Assembly: GCA_026707545.1 (NCBI GenBank)
Contig: JAPOWR010000001.1
Span: 1,765,778-1,829,777 of the forward strand
Direction: 5' to 3'
From: Acidobacteriota bacterium
GTDB taxonomy: Bacteria; Acidobacteriota; Thermoanaerobaculia; Multivoradales; Multivoraceae
Length of the DNA: 64,000 nucleotides
The notes beneath the pieces are model-generated. The model did not search any database and had not been told where the DNA came from. It saw only the letters and a program-made list of their open reading frames with translations. How positions within the stretch are numbered: position 1 is the first letter of the stretch; each line of letters begins with the position of its first letter. This document shows positions 36,123-45,814 of the stretch, piece after piece. The position numbers and the translations under genes were made by a program.

Positions 36123-37667
36123 GTGAGAGCCTTACCATCACTCCGGGTCGGCGTCGCGGCAGCGGCCATCCTTGCGCAGGCTCCGGCGCTCTCTGCCCAG
36201 GATGCCATCCGCATCATTCCACCCGACCGCGAGCACCGCGAACGGCTCAGCGGTCGGGTGGAAGTCCAGACTCTGATCATCCATCCGTTGATCACCGCAG
36301 TCGAGTTCTCCCTGGACGGCGACCGCGTACAGCGAGTCACGGAGAAGCCCTTCACGACGCACATCGAACTCGCCGATCCGCCCCGCGAGCAGGCACTCGA
36401 AGTTCGAGGCTTCGACGAACAGGGGAAACACCTGGGCAGCGACCGGATCGTCCTCAACCGGCTCGACGTACCCTTTGCCGTGCGCATCCTGGAGATCCGC
36501 CGCGAGCAGGCGAGCGAGTACGCGACGGCCCGGGTCGAAGCCGCCGTATCGGTGCCGCGATCCGCGACTCTGGAACGGGTCGAGTTCTACCGCGGGGAAC
36601 GCCTGGTCGAAGCCCTGCGTGACTTCGGCGAGGAAACGGCTACCGGCGCGCCGCGCACGATCGCCGTCGAGAGCCTGATGGAGTGGGTGCCTGCGAACGG
36701 CTTCGTCCGCGTCGTGGCGAGGCTCGCCGACGGCCGCGAGTGGGAGGACGCGGAGCTCCTGCAGGGCGCCGAACATCGGGGGGAAATCGATGTTCAACTG
36801 GTTCAGCTTCAGGTGCTCGTGACCGACCGCAACGGAAACCCGGCGAGCAATCTGCGGCCCGAGGACTTCCAGGTCCGCGAGAAGGGCGAGCGGCGCCCGG
36901 TGGAAGGTCTTCACCAGTCCACCGATGTCCCGCTCGTCCTCGGGCTCGCAATCGACTCCTCAAGCAGCACACGGCTCATCCGGGGGAGTCTGATCGAGGT
37001 CTCCGCCAGCTTCCTTGAAGCCGCTCTGGCGACAAGCGATCGCGCCTTTCTCGTTCACTTCAACGACGCTGTAGCCGTGCTACAGCCTCCGAGCGGGCAC
37101 AAGGAGCTCCTCACCAGCCGATTGCACTACCTCGATCCGAAGGGCGGTACGGCGCTCAACGATGCGATCCTCTTCTCCCTGTTGCAGTACCGCGACGAGC
37201 CTGGGCGCCGCGCGCTCGTCGTGATTTCGGACGGTCTCGACGAACACAGCCGGTCCGAACCGAATCAGGCCGCCGACTTCGCGAAGCGTCTCGGTGTGCC
37301 GGTCTACTTCATCCAACTGGAGCCGCTGCAAGCCTGGGTCCTCGTCAGCAGATCAGACAGATCACGAAACAGGTCCTACTCCACTACCGCCAGGCTACGA
37401 GAACATCGGAGGGCCCGGCAGCGTCTCCTGCGGATCAGCGAGCAGACCGGTGGGCGCCTTTTGCCGGTCGGACGTTCAACCGGAAGCGTGCCCTGGCCGG
37501 AGCAGCTTGCGACCGTCTTCCGTCGGATCCAGGACGATCTGCGGCACCAGTATGTCCTCACCTACTACAGCAACCAACCACCGGGCGCCGCTATCGTGCC
37601 GGAGGTCCGAGTGACCCGGAGGGGACTCAAGCTGCGGAGTGCGGTACCCCTCGGGGCGATCGAGTAG
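36123..37667 (+). CDS. Secreted VWA protein, tandem paralogue 7, lacking the N-terminal domain
   Basis: 514 residues from a GTG with GAGG upstream. A short signal peptide (ends LSAQ) leads straight into the Ig-like region AIRIIPPDREHRERLSGRVE, so the ~150-residue xPWxRNExLSEDP domain of the other copies is absent. The second beta domain, VWFA-related entry and VWA core are present. MIDAS reads D278-S-S-S-S, and the following acidic strand is LVHFNDAVAVLQ where other copies have LVDFDDTVRLLQ. It ends RSAVPLGAIE. It is the last gene of the array, convergent with the CHEGNYG gene. Confidence 0.87.
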   Translation: MRALPSLRVGVAAAAILAQAPALSAQDAIRIIPPDREHRERLSGRVEVQTLIIHPLITAVEFSLDGDRVQRVTEKPFTTHIELADPPREQALEVRGFDEQGKHLGSDRIVLNRLDVPFAVRILEIRREQASEYATARVEAAVSVPRSATLERVEFYRGERLVEALRDFGEETATGAPRTIAVESLMEWVPANGFVRVVARLADGREWEDAELLQGAEHRGEIDVQLVQLQVLVTDRNGNPASNLRPEDFQVREKGERRPVEGLHQSTDVPLVLGLAIDSSSSTRLIRGSLIEVSASFLEAALATSDRAFLVHFNDAVAVLQPPSGHKELLTSRLHYLDPKGGTALNDAILFSLLQYRDEPGRRALVVISDGLDEHSRSEPNQAADFAKRLGVPVYFIQLEPLQAWVLVSRSDRSRNRSYSTTARLREHRRARQRLLRISEQTGGRLLPVGRSTGSVPWPEQLATVFRRIQDDLRHQYVLTYYSNQPPGAAIVPEVRVTRRGLKLRSAVPLGAIE

Positions 37668-37706
37668 CAGTTGCCGGCACCCGGCGGCAGGCTCGGGCCT
37701 TGGCCC

Positions 37707-38720
37707 CTACTGGCCGCCGCCAGTCACCGCGGCTTCCCGCTCCTGGGCCCGGGCGCCGGAGAGGATGTTCGTCAGGCCGTAGTTGCCCTCGTGGCAGGCG
37801 TACTCGAAGATCGGCTCCTCCGTGCGGGCGAGATCGATCATCATCGTCCAGGGGCGGACCCAGGTCGCCTGATCTTCGTATGTGATCTCCCACTCCATCG
37901 TGTCCGGGCCCGTGCGCGTGAAGCGCTCGACCACCTTCAGACCGTCCGTCGCCCTGCCGCTGGCTCCGCCGGCGGCGGAGTAGTTCGTCGTCTCGACCAC
38001 CAGCGAGTCGCCCTCGAACCAGCCGCGCGAGTTGCCGTGCCAGAGGCGCAGGTCGTCGGGGAGCGCTGCCGGATCCTCGAGCGGGATGATCCGCACGTCG
38101 TGGATCAGCTCCTGCAGGATCGCGACGTGGTCGGCGGTCTGAAAGAACTGGAAGTAGCTGTTGTACCCGGCCAGGGTGTTCGGCACGCCGAAGGTGATGC
38201 AGCGCACGCCTAGGGTCATGTCCTCGGGGCCATCCGGAACCTCGTCACCGTAGGCCACCGCCGCCCGCATGCGCTCCATCGCCGGCTCCGTCAGGGCCGG
38301 AATGCGACCGTTCGGCGGGTCGATCACGAGCGAAGTGCGGTTGTTCAGTTCCCGGTCGACGAGCCAGAACGAGTTGTAGTTTCCGGTGACCTGGTCGAAA
38401 CCACGGAACTCGGGATCCTCGAGGACCCGCTGGATCAGGTAGTCGCCGAGAAGATCGCCGGCCTGGGAACCCTCCCGGATCTCGTCCAGCCTGCGCTTGA
38501 GATCGGCGAGTTCCTCGTCCGTCAAGGTCGCCTTGTCGCCGAAGGCCTTCGGCCGCTCGAGCGGCGTGGCGCTGTTGTTGGCCCAGATTCCCTGGAAGTC
38601 GGGGTGGCCGTCGGCGGTCCGTGGGGCGGACCACTCCTCCGCTCCAGCGGTCGTTGCGACCAGAAGCAGGATCAGGAACGTCGGCATCGGAGCACGGGCG
38701 AAGTCATTTCTCGGCATCAT
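37707..38720 (-). CDS. Secreted protein of unknown function, CHEGNYG family (paralogue 2)
   Basis: 337 residues from the first of two adjacent ATGs, six bases after GGGAGG; the frame stays open upstream without a start signal. Signal peptide MPTFLILLLVATTAGAEEW. Conserved blocks match paralogue 1 at 14384-15382: GIWANNSATPLERPKAF, SLVIDPPNGRIPALTEPA, GWFEGDSLVVETTNYS, and EYACHEGNYGLTNILSGAR. Function unknown. It is divergent from the fatty-acid oxidation gene, with 82 bases between them, and converges on the VWA array. Confidence 0.82.
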   Translation of the reverse strand: MMPRNDFARAPMPTFLILLLVATTAGAEEWSAPRTADGHPDFQGIWANNSATPLERPKAFGDKATLTDEELADLKRRLDEIREGSQAGDLLGDYLIQRVLEDPEFRGFDQVTGNYNSFWLVDRELNNRTSLVIDPPNGRIPALTEPAMERMRAAVAYGDEVPDGPEDMTLGVRCITFGVPNTLAGYNSYFQFFQTADHVAILQELIHDVRIIPLEDPAALPDDLRLWHGNSRGWFEGDSLVVETTNYSAAGGASGRATDGLKVVERFTRTGPDTMEWEITYEDQATWVRPWTMMIDLARTEEPIFEYACHEGNYGLTNILSGARAQEREAAVTGGGQ

Positions 38721-38802
38721 CTCAACCTCCCGGTCGACGGAATCACCAGTATACGAACGGCCCGGTATCCTCCCGGCGCCAATTCCAGGGGAGACCACCG
38801 CC

Positions 38803-40905
38803 ATGCAGCTCAGCCAGTCCGTAGCCATCGAACGCCACGAGGAGCCGGGAGTTGGAGTCATCGGCGCGATCTGGATCGACAACCCGCCGGTCAACGCGCT
38901 GAGCCAGCACGTACGCGAGGGGCTCGCGGCGGCCGTGCCAGCAGTAGCCGACGACGCCGAGATGCAGGCGGCCGTCCTGGTCTGCCGCGGCCGCACCTTC
39001 ATCGCCGGCGCAGACATCCGCGAGTTCGGCAAGCCGCGCCTGCCCCCGGACACGAACGAGGTCCGGCGGATGATCGAGAAGTCGCCCAAGCCGTTCGTCG
39101 CGGCGATTCACGGCACCGCGCTGGGCGGCGGGCTCGAGATGGCGATGGCGTGCCACTTCCGGGTCGCCGACCGCAACGCGCGGCTGGGCCTGCCCGAGGT
39201 GAGGCTCGGCATCCTGCCGGGCGGCGGCGGCACCCAGCGTCTGCCCCGCCTCGTCGGCGTGCCACGGGCACTCGAGATGATCACCAGCGGCGAGCACATC
39301 ACCGCCGCCGAGGCCCTTGACCTGGGACTGATCGACGCAGTAGCGGGCAGAGAGGGGGAAGACGGCCTCGCCGCCGCCGCGTTCCGCTTCGCCCTGCGCG
39401 CCGTCGCGGAGGGACGGGGCCTGCCCCGGGTGAGAGACATCGAGAGTCACCGCGACGCCGTCCGGGAGAACCCGGGGATCTTCGACGAGTTCCGTCGCCG
39501 GATCGCACGCCGAACCCGGGGCTTCAACGCCCCCGAAGTCTGCATTCAGTGCGTCGAGGCAGCGGCCGCACTGCCATTCGACGAGGGACTCAAGCGCGAG
39601 GCGGCGCTGTCGCGGACGCTCCATGCCGACCCGCAGTCGCGGGCCCAGCGCTACTACTTCTTCGCCGAGCGCGCCGCGCGCAAGATCCCCGACGTCCCGG
39701 CCGAAACCCCAGTGCGCGAGATCGCCAAGGTCGGCGTGCTCGGCGCCGGTACGATGGGCGGCGGCATCTCGATGGCGTTCGCCAACGCCGGGTTCCCGGT
39801 CTCGATCGTCGAGCAGGACCGCGACGCTCTCGACCGCGGCCTGACCACCGTGCGGAGCAACTACGAGCGCAGCGCCGCGCGAGGACGCTTCACGATCGAC
39901 CAGGTCGAGGAGCGGATGGGCTTGCTCGACGGCGGCACGGACCAGGACGCGCTCGCCGAGTGCGACCTCGTGATCGAAGCGGTGTTCGAGGACATGGAAC
40001 TGAAGAAGCATGTCTTCGGCCAGCTCGATCGGATCGCGAGGCCCGGCGCGCTGCTCGCGACAAACACCTCCTACCTGGACGTCAACGAGATCGGCGCTGT
40101 CACCGACCGGCCGGAGGACGTCGTCGGCATGCACTTCTTCAGCCCGGCGAACATCATGAAGCTGGTCGAGGTCGTGCGGGGCGAGAAGTCCGCGGCCGAC
40201 GCGGTCGCCACGGCGATGTCGATCTCCCGCGCCATCGGCAAGGTGCCGGCCCTGGTCGGCGTCTGCCACGGCTTCGTCGGCAACCGGATGCTCTTCCAGC
40301 GTCGCCTGCAGGCCGACCGGCTGGTGCTCGAGGGCGCGCTGCCCTGGGACATCGACCGGGTGCTCTACGACTTCGGCATGCCGATGGGCCCCTTCCGGAT
40401 GAGCGACCTGGCCGGCCTGGACGTCGGCTGGAACGCGGAGACCTCCTCGTCCAGCACCCTGCGCGAGATGCTCTGCGAACGCGACCGCCGCGGCCAGAAG
40501 ACGGGGCGCGGCTACTACGTCTACGACCAGGCGACACGGGCCGCCGCGCCGGACCCGGAGGTGATGGACCTCGCCCGCGACCTGGCGGGCCGGCTCGGGA
40601 TCGAGCAGCGCGACATCGGCGACGAGGAGATCCTGAACCGCTGCCTGCTTTCCTCCGTCAACGAGGGAGCGAAGATCCTCGAAGAAGGCATCGCGCTGCG
40701 CGCCAGCGACATCGACGTCATCTGGATCAACGGCTACGGCTGGCCCGTCTACCGCGGCGGTCCGATGTTCTGGGCCGATGAGTTCGGCCTCGACCGCATC
40801 GTCGACATCCTCGACGACTACGCCGCCCGTTTCGACGCCGATCAGTGGCAGGCCGCACCGCTGCTGCGGGAGACGGCGGCCGCCGGCGACCGTCTGAGCG
40901 GCTAG
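38803..40905 (+). CDS. Fused enoyl-CoA hydratase / 3-hydroxyacyl-CoA dehydrogenase (FadJ/FadB-like)
   Basis: 700 residues from an ATG with AGGGGAG upstream. Residues ~1-200 are a crotonase domain: oxyanion-hole pattern [13 protein letters not shown] and [14 protein letters not shown], with the second catalytic glutamate in [10 protein letters not shown]. From residue ~310 a Rossmann domain begins [20 protein letters not shown], followed by the hydroxyacyl-CoA dehydrogenase catalytic His in MHFFSPA and the C-terminal domain [15 protein letters not shown]. It carries out two consecutive steps of beta-oxidation. It is shorter than many FadB/FadJ proteins in the linker. No thiolase partner is adjacent. 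Confidence 0.94.
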   Translation: MQLSQSVAIERHEEPGVGVIGAIWIDNPPVNALSQHVREGLAAAVPAVADDAEMQAAVLVCRGRTFIAGADIREFGKPRLPPDTNEVRRMIEKSPKPFVAAIHGTALGGGLEMAMACHFRVADRNARLGLPEVRLGILPGGGGTQRLPRLVGVPRALEMITSGEHITAAEALDLGLIDAVAGREGEDGLAAAAFRFALRAVAEGRGLPRVRDIESHRDAVRENPGIFDEFRRRIARRTRGFNAPEVCIQCVEAAAALPFDEGLKREAALSRTLHADPQSRAQRYYFFAERAARKIPDVPAETPVREIAKVGVLGAGTMGGGISMAFANAGFPVSIVEQDRDALDRGLTTVRSNYERSAARGRFTIDQVEERMGLLDGGTDQDALAECDLVIEAVFEDMELKKHVFGQLDRIARPGALLATNTSYLDVNEIGAVTDRPEDVVGMHFFSPANIMKLVEVVRGEKSAADAVATAMSISRAIGKVPALVGVCHGFVGNRMLFQRRLQADRLVLEGALPWDIDRVLYDFGMPMGPFRMSDLAGLDVGWNAETSSSSTLREMLCERDRRGQKTGRGYYVYDQATRAAAPDPEVMDLARDLAGRLGIEQRDIGDEEILNRCLLSSVNEGAKILEEGIALRASDIDVIWINGYGWPVYRGGPMFWADEFGLDRIVDILDDYAARFDADQWQAAPLLRETAAAGDRLSG

Positions 40906-40957
40906 CGACTCGGCTTCGGACTCACCCGCCCGCTCCGGGCCACAGGGGGTAAGGGTC

Positions 40958-40975
40958 CCAGCGGCCCTGCGCTGG
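40958..40975. terminator. Possible hairpin between beta-oxidation and quinoprotein genes
   Basis: CCAGCG-GCCCTG-CGCTGG forms an exact 6-bp stem with 6-base loop, 53 bases after the upstream stop codon. There is no U-tract, so it is a weak terminator candidate. Confidence 0.3.
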
Positions 40976-41025
40976 CTGGACGCCGTGGGCGAACCGAGCC
41001 CGGATCTCGCTGCTACTGTTCTTCG

Positions 41026-43020
41026 ATGCCCAGCCACCGGACTCTGAGGTTGCTGCCCCTCGGGCTGACCATGGTGCTCCCGGTTGCCGGGTGGGGCCAG
41101 GAACCCGGGGACACGGACTGGCCCGTCGTCACGGGCAACAACGCGAGCCAGCGATACGCGCCGCTGGGGCAGATCGATCGGCACAACTTCGGCGAGCTGG
41201 AGATCGCGTGGCGGTGGCTGTCGCCGGACAACGAGCTGATGGAGGAGAACGAGGAGCTTCAATCGCCGCGGATGAGGCCGCGCCGGCACGAGGCGATTCC
41301 GATCAAGGTCGGCGAGAAGCTCTACGTCACGACCGGCTTCGGGCAGATCGCGGCCATCGACATCGAGCGCGGCCAGAGCCTGTGGACCTACGATCCCGAG
41401 GTCTACTCCCAGGGCCCGGCCGCCAACATCGGCTTCATCCATCGGGGCGCCGCCTACTGGAAGGACCCCGATCTGCCGGACACGGGTGGCCGCCTCCTCT
41501 ACGCGGCAGCGGACGCCGTGCTCCGCGCGGTCGACATCCTGAGCGGCGAGCCCATCGAGTCCTTCGGCGACGGCGGCCAGGTCGACCTGACCCTGGGGCT
41601 GCGGCGCCCGGTACCCCGACGGGTCTACGGCTCCAGTTCTCCGGTCTCGATCTGTCGTGACGTCGTGATCGGCGGCTCGTCGATTTCCGACGGACCCAGG
41701 AACCCGGAGTTTCCGCCGGGCGACGTCCGCGGATTCGACGTGCGCACCGGCGAACTGCTTTGGACCTTCCACTCGATTCCGCAGGAGGGCGAGTTCGGGC
41801 AGGAAACGTGGGAGGACGGTTCGTGGCAGTACAGCGGCAACACGAACGTGTGGCCGATGATGAGCGTTGACGAGGAGTCCGGCCTGGCCTATCTGCCCTT
41901 CAGCACGCCGACCAACGACTGGTACGGCGGGCACCGCCTGGGCGACAACCTGTACGCCGAGTCCCTGGTCGCCGTCGACTGCAGGACGGGCGAGCGGCGG
42001 TGGCACTTCCAGACTGTCCACCACGGCCTGTGGGACTACGACCTGCCCACCTCCCCGATCCTCGGCGACATCGAAGTCGAGGGCCGGACGATCCACGCCG
42101 CGATGCAGCTCTCCAAGCAGGGTTTCGTCTACGTCTTCGACGCGCGCACCGGCAAAGAGGTGTGGCCGATCGTGGAGCGCGAGGTGCCGCAAACCGGCAT
42201 CGTCGGCGAACGGACGTCGCCGACCCAACCCTTCCCGACCAGACCGCCGCCGTTCGAGCGCCAGGGCATCACGTTCGACGACCTGGCGGACTTCACGCCC
42301 GAGCTGCGCGTCGAAGCGCCGAAGATCGTGTCCCGGTACCAGTACGGTCCCCTGTTCACGCCCCCGACGGAACGCGGAACCTGGCTCATGCCCGGCTGGG
42401 GCGGCGGAGCTAGCTGGCCCGGCGGCGCCTTCGACCCGGAAACGGGCATGCTCTACGTGCCTTCGTTCACCTGGCCCGTGGTCAACGTGCTGAGCAGGCC
42501 GGACGCGAGCCGCTCGTCGTTCGACTACGTCGGGCGGATCCTCCGCGACGTTCGCGGTCCGGACGATCTTCCCCTGTTCAAGCCGCCCTACTCGCGAGTC
42601 ACCGCCTACGACATGAACCGCGGCGAGATTGCCTGGACCGCACCGCTGGGGTACGGACCGGTTCGGCATCCGCTGCTCGCGGAACTCGACCTGCCGCCCC
42701 TCGGGGGCGGTGTCCGCGCCCACATCCTGGCGACGAAGTCCCTGGTGATCGTGACGTCCGGCAGGTCGCTGGCCTTCGCCGGCCTCGAGGACGAGGCCGC
42801 CGCCGAGGGCTCCGGGCGTGATGACTGGCGTGTCGAGACGCCGATGCTGCGGGCCTTCGACAAGGCGACAGGTGATCTGATCGGAGAAATCGAGTTGCCC
42901 GCCCACTCCGACGGCAGCCCGATCACCTTCCTCCACGGCGGCCGCCAGTACATCGTGTTCGCACTGGGCGGCCGGGGGACCCTGCCGCTCGAGTTGATCG
43001 CCTACCGCTCGCCCACGTGA
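41026..43020 (+). CDS. PQQ-dependent dehydrogenase, glucose-dehydrogenase type, soluble/periplasmic
   Basis: 664 residues with a signal peptide (ends VAGWGQ). The protein is an eight-bladed quinoprotein propeller: DWPVVTGNNASQRYAPLGQI at the N-terminus, then repeated W-motif strands such as GQSLWTYDPE, GELLWTFHSI, GERRWHFQTV and GEIAWTAPLG. HHGLWDYDLPTSPILGDI is the active-site region of the membrane glucose dehydrogenase family, with the catalytic Asp in WDYD. Unlike E. coli Gcd it lacks N-terminal membrane helices. It oxidises a sugar or alcohol in the periplasm; substrate and electron acceptor are unknown. It is followed 54 bases later by a CocE-type hydrolase. Confidence 0.88.
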   Translation: MPSHRTLRLLPLGLTMVLPVAGWGQEPGDTDWPVVTGNNASQRYAPLGQIDRHNFGELEIAWRWLSPDNELMEENEELQSPRMRPRRHEAIPIKVGEKLYVTTGFGQIAAIDIERGQSLWTYDPEVYSQGPAANIGFIHRGAAYWKDPDLPDTGGRLLYAAADAVLRAVDILSGEPIESFGDGGQVDLTLGLRRPVPRRVYGSSSPVSICRDVVIGGSSISDGPRNPEFPPGDVRGFDVRTGELLWTFHSIPQEGEFGQETWEDGSWQYSGNTNVWPMMSVDEESGLAYLPFSTPTNDWYGGHRLGDNLYAESLVAVDCRTGERRWHFQTVHHGLWDYDLPTSPILGDIEVEGRTIHAAMQLSKQGFVYVFDARTGKEVWPIVEREVPQTGIVGERTSPTQPFPTRPPPFERQGITFDDLADFTPELRVEAPKIVSRYQYGPLFTPPTERGTWLMPGWGGGASWPGGAFDPETGMLYVPSFTWPVVNVLSRPDASRSSFDYVGRILRDVRGPDDLPLFKPPYSRVTAYDMNRGEIAWTAPLGYGPVRHPLLAELDLPPLGGGVRAHILATKSLVIVTSGRSLAFAGLEDEAAAEGSGRDDWRVETPMLRAFDKATGDLIGEIELPAHSDGSPITFLHGGRQYIVFALGGRGTLPLELIAYRSPT

Positions 43021-43074
43021 CGGGAGACGGACCCACCAGATCCGGAAGGGCCGCAGGGCCTCGGGAGCAACCAG

Positions 43075-45009
43075 ATGAGAACCCCAACGAGCATCGTCCA
43101 TGTCGTCGTGGCGCTTGCCGGAGTCGCCGCGATCGCCGCCACGCTGGGATGCACGCCAGGCAGCGCCGATCCACCGGCATCGGGTGCCGGCCAGCCGAGC
43201 AAGTTCGGGACCTACAAGCGGGAGCCAGCCTACGACGGCGCGAACCGCTACTCCGTCTACGTGCCGATGCCTGACGGCGTGCGCGTCTCGGTCGACTACT
43301 TCATCCCGACAAGCGAAGGCGTCGAGGCGTCGGAGCCTCTGCCGACGATCCTCCACTACACGCGCTACACGCGCGCCTTCCAGGTCGAGGACGACGAGGG
43401 GGCCACGAGGATCCTCGCGCAGGCTGAACGGGATCCGCTGCTCCAGCACGTCCTGCACCGCGGCTACAGCGTCGCGGTCGCCGACGCCCGCGGCACGGGC
43501 GCCTCGTTCGGCGTCCACAACGGCGCCTTCTCGATCGAGGAAACCGCCGACTCGTACCACATCGTCGAGTGGATCGCCGCTCAGCCGTGGTCGGACGGCA
43601 ACGTGGGCATGCAGGGGCGCTCCTATCCCGGCATGACCCAGTACCAGGCCGCGACCCAGGCGCCGCCCGCGCTCAAGGCGATCTTCCCGGAGATGGCGGG
43701 CCCCAGGGCCTACGACTTCGTCTTCCGCGGCGGCACTTACAAGAACGAGTTCATCGACACCTGGGGCGCCGGCACCAGGGCCGCCGATCTTTCGACGGCG
43801 GCCGCCCCGGTCGACGAGGACCCGGGCGGCGCGCTCCGCGACGCCGCGGTCGAGGAACACGCAGCCAACCTGTGGGCGCAGGACCTGGTCGGCACCGAGA
43901 CCGCCGCGTTCCGCGACTGGGTCTACGAGACGGAAACCGCCCGCGCCGACTGGAACAGCATCGCGACGATCGACGACCTGGAAGCGATCGACGCGTCGGG
44001 CATCGCGATCTACCACCTGGTCGGCTGGTACGACATCTACACCTCCCAGCAACCGATGCTCTACGCCAGCCTGGAGGCCGCGCCCCAGAAGATGGTCATC
44101 GGCCCCTGGATTCACAGCGGCGGCTACGGCGGCGACGTCCACAAGGCCGAGTTCCTGCGCTGGTACGACCACTGGCTCAAGGGGATCGATACCGGGGTGA
44201 TGGACGAGCCGCCGGTCCACTACTACGTGATGGAGGGCAACCACACCCTGCCAGAGGATCCGGCGGTCGATCTCAGCCTGGACGAGGAGCGGTCCGAAGA
44301 TCCCTCTACCTGGATCGGGACCGACGTCTGGCCGCCGGAGGGACTCGCCACGCGACGCTTCCAGCTCGCCAGCGACGGCGCGCTCAGCGACAGCGCCGGC
44401 GACCCCGGCCACGACGAGTACACGGTCGACTACACCTCGGCCATGGGCTCCTTCTCGCGGTGGATGAACGGCCACGGCTCCCGCCGCCAGGACCGCGCGG
44501 GCACCACTTTCTTCGACGAGCGCTCAGCCGAGAACGGCAAGGCCCTCACCTACACGACGGAACCGATGGCCGAGGCGATGACGATCACGGGCTACCCGGT
44601 CCTTCGCCTTTCCGTCACCTCGACCCACGACGACGGTGACTTCTTCGTCTACCTCGAGGAGATCGACGCGGACGGCCGGTCGCACTACGTCACCGAAGGA
44701 GCGCTCCGCGCCTCCTATCGGGCTGTCGCCGAGGCGCCGTGGAACGACTTCGGCCTGCCCTTCCATCGCGGCAACCAGGAGGATGTCGAGCCGCTACCCG
44801 ACGGCCCGGCGGAACTCCTGATCGACCTGATGGGAACGGCGATCACGATCGACGAAGGCCACCGCCTGCGGCTGACGATCGCCGGCGCCGACGCCGCCAA
44901 CCACGCGCTCTACCCGGACCCGGAAGGCGGCGACGCGCCGACCGTGACGATCCACCGCGGCGGCGACGACGGTTCCTGGCTGGACATGCCGGTCGACAGC
45001 GACGGTTGA
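43075..45009 (+). CDS. CocE/NonD-family alpha/beta hydrolase, lipoprotein
   Basis: 644 residues. A lipobox ATLGC near residue 26 indicates lipidation. The S15/CocE hydrolase fold shows a full triad: Ser183 in GRSYPGM, Asp320 in GWYDIYT, and His347 in WIHSGG. The oxyanion tyrosine region is HYTRYTRAF. The C-terminal third (from GPWIHSGGYGG onward) contains the X-Pro-dipeptidyl-peptidase jelly-roll domain, with YPVLRLSVTS and AGADAANHALYP. CocE-type enzymes hydrolyse esters or acyl-peptide bonds; substrate unknown. GGGAG lies upstream of the ATG. Confidence 0.92.
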   Translation: MRTPTSIVHVVVALAGVAAIAATLGCTPGSADPPASGAGQPSKFGTYKREPAYDGANRYSVYVPMPDGVRVSVDYFIPTSEGVEASEPLPTILHYTRYTRAFQVEDDEGATRILAQAERDPLLQHVLHRGYSVAVADARGTGASFGVHNGAFSIEETADSYHIVEWIAAQPWSDGNVGMQGRSYPGMTQYQAATQAPPALKAIFPEMAGPRAYDFVFRGGTYKNEFIDTWGAGTRAADLSTAAAPVDEDPGGALRDAAVEEHAANLWAQDLVGTETAAFRDWVYETETARADWNSIATIDDLEAIDASGIAIYHLVGWYDIYTSQQPMLYASLEAAPQKMVIGPWIHSGGYGGDVHKAEFLRWYDHWLKGIDTGVMDEPPVHYYVMEGNHTLPEDPAVDLSLDEERSEDPSTWIGTDVWPPEGLATRRFQLASDGALSDSAGDPGHDEYTVDYTSAMGSFSRWMNGHGSRRQDRAGTTFFDERSAENGKALTYTTEPMAEAMTITGYPVLRLSVTSTHDDGDFFVYLEEIDADGRSHYVTEGALRASYRAVAEAPWNDFGLPFHRGNQEDVEPLPDGPAELLIDLMGTAITIDEGHRLRLTIAGADAANHALYPDPEGGDAPTVTIHRGGDDGSWLDMPVDSDG

Positions 45010-45037
45010 ACACCGCGGGGCGCACTTCGTCGCGCTT

Positions 45038-45814
45038 CTACGGCACATGCTTCTGGCCGTCACGCTCCGCCACGACCAGTGTCCACACGCGAGGCGGGTT
45101 CGCAAAGCTCGTGTCGGCGTCTCTGTCCGAAAAGGCGTACCAGCCCATCAGCGGCACGGCCACGTCCGTCACGTCCGGCTCGAGCCGGGCTCGAAGCCTG
45201 AGCCGACCGTACCGGCCGGCCTCCTCGCCGTCGCGGCGTTCCAGCTCGACATCCGAGAAGCCGAGAACCAGCCGGTAGCGGGGAAACAGGGCCTTGTACA
45301 CACCTTCCTTGGCCGAGAAGACGAGGGTGAACATCTCCGCTTCGGTCAGGCCGCCGGCGCCTCCCTGACGGAGACTCATCTCGCGTTCGGTAAGCACCCG
45401 TGCACCGAGCCGCCCTGCCTGCCGTGCGGAAACGACGCGTTCCACATCGACGCCGAGCCCCCGGTACCGGTCAGCCGCCGCAACCGCGGCGAAGCCGAAG
45501 CCGGCACCGTGGGAGATCGAGCCGACCACGCCCTGCGGCCACCGGGGAACATCGTCATCGTCGCCGCCGATCTCGCCCTCCGACGCATCGGCCCCCAGTA
45601 GCTGCCTCAGCGCATACGCGGCACTAATCCGGCCGGCAAGGTACTCCCGCCGCCGCTTGTCGATGGCGCTTTCGAGGGCACCGGGCAGGCTGAAGCCGAG
45701 CTGTCGAGCTTCCTCGATCAGCTCTTCCAGCGGGCCGATCTCGTGCGCCGCGACGCTGATGTCGCGGGGAAGGCTGCCCGTCAGGCTCGGAGGCACTCCC
45801 CGGGCCGTGCTCAC
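45038..45814 (-). CDS. 4'-phosphopantetheinyl transferase (EntD/Sfp superfamily)
   Basis: About 258 residues from a GTG that overlaps the upstream stop by four bases (GTGA). The frame is open further upstream but that part is a shadow of the DCC gene. Core motifs are present: SISHGAGFGFAAVA, GLGVDVERV with the Mg-binding acidic residues, and FSAKEGVYKALFP with the catalytic Glu and Lys. The enzyme transfers the phosphopantetheine arm from CoA to a carrier-protein serine. No PKS, NRPS or carrier protein is visible in this window. It is the last gene of the hflX operon. Confidence 0.92.
   Translation of the reverse strand: MSTARGVPPSLTGSLPRDISVAAHEIGPLEELIEEARQLGFSLPGALESAIDKRRREYLAGRISAAYALRQLLGADASEGEIGGDDDDVPRWPQGVVGSISHGAGFGFAAVAAADRYRGLGVDVERVVSARQAGRLGARVLTEREMSLRQGGAGGLTEAEMFTLVFSAKEGVYKALFPRYRLVLGFSDVELERRDGEEAGRYGRLRLRARLEPDVTDVAVPLMGWYAFSDRDADTSFANPPRVWTLVVAERDGQKHVP

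Larger units (their letters stand above)
22549..37667 (+). repeat. Tandem array of seven VWA paralogues
   Basis: Seven head-to-tail genes of one secreted VWA architecture, separated by 13-21 bases from copy 2 onward, with one TauE-like gene between copies 1 and 2. Shared landmarks are the RxxPPxRxYxELLxG Ig-like start, EIDVQLVQLQ strand, VPLVLGLAIDSS MIDAS, EPGRRALVV strand, LTYYSDRP and the C-terminal RSAVPL. Divergence between copies is substantial in the N-terminal domain and low in the VWA core. This indicates old gene duplication with continued conservation (or conversion) of the core. Confidence 0.92.

Noticed and set aside
22549..37667. Reading the repeated VWA block as a mobile or phage-derived region
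   Set aside because: No integrase, transposase, tRNA edge or terminal repeat is present, and composition matches the surrounding chromosome. Tandem duplication explains it better.
38743..44475. A 1910-codon open frame on the minus strand across three plus-strand genes
   Set aside because: It is antisense to clearly functional beta-oxidation, quinoprotein and hydrolase genes. Its translation is Val/Arg/Gly/Asp-rich, without domains or ribosome-binding site, as expected for the complement of GC-rich codon usage.
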